Positions 14,574 to 14,577 of a stretch of 14,577 bases of DNA are shown piece after piece; positions within the stretch are counted from its first letter, which is position 1; every line of letters begins with the position of its first letter. The notes beneath the pieces are model-generated. The model ran no database searches. It was not told the origin of the DNA and was given only the letters and a program-made list of their open reading frames with translations. Location: positions 1 through 14,577 of the forward strand of contig CAMPKP010000082.1 of the NCBI GenBank assembly GCA_946887295.1, read 5' to 3'. Origin of the DNA: an uncultured Gemmatimonadota bacterium. Lineage in GTDB: Bacteria; Gemmatimonadota; Gemmatimonadetes; Gemmatimonadales; GWC2-71-9. Position numbers and translations under genes: made by a program.

Positions 14574-14577
14574 GGTG

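Noticed and set aside
1..14577. CRISPR arrays, insertion sequences, tRNA genes, phage remnants
   Set aside because: No repeated spacer pattern, transposase frame, terminal inverted repeats or cloverleaf was found; base composition is even across the window.

Overview
The window is a high-GC bacterial chromosome segment packed with genes. I see no mobile elements, phage genes, tRNA or rRNA. The gene set is a duplicated MacB/FtsX permease of the ADOP type, a Ser/Thr kinase, a DUF5916-type outer-membrane protein, a Tat-exported family T2 asparaginase, a P1/DmpA peptidase and secreted proteins rich in Asp-Ser-Leu. This points to Gemmatimonadota, or a relative such as Acidobacteriota. That placement is inference from gene content, not from a marker gene.

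Layout. Positions 1-8673 all run on the minus strand, so transcription goes from about 8.7 kb leftwards. In order: a 63-aa protein overlapping a membrane protein by ATGA; a DinB-fold protein; a secreted protein overlapping a P1-family peptidase by ATGA; a Ser/Thr kinase starting 4 nt after the peptidase stop; a large ADOP permease; a 67-aa protein; an exported alpha/beta hydrolase; and the N-terminus of a carbamoyltransferase cut by the left edge. The Tat asparaginase (8814-9980) is divergent from this block across 140 bp that holds two overlapping, face-to-face promoter candidates. It converges on a minus-strand pair (10006-11510): a patatin-like phospholipase and, upstream of it, a MESH1/SpoT-type HD hydrolase, joined by an ATGA overlap. 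Divergent from that pair is a CDP-alcohol phosphatidyltransferase (11645-12259), followed by a DUF5916 outer-membrane protein (12324-14573).

How the genes may work together. The peptidase-kinase unit is tightly coupled, and the kinase has no sensor domain of its own. The HD-patatin pair next to a phospholipid head-group synthase could link alarmone or nucleotide hydrolysis to membrane lipid turnover; this is the most interesting functional hypothesis here. The remaining genes look like envelope or secretory housekeeping and accessory functions. The intergenic gaps, all under 300 bp, hold several hairpins, the strongest being a bulged 12-bp stem at 6889-6926.
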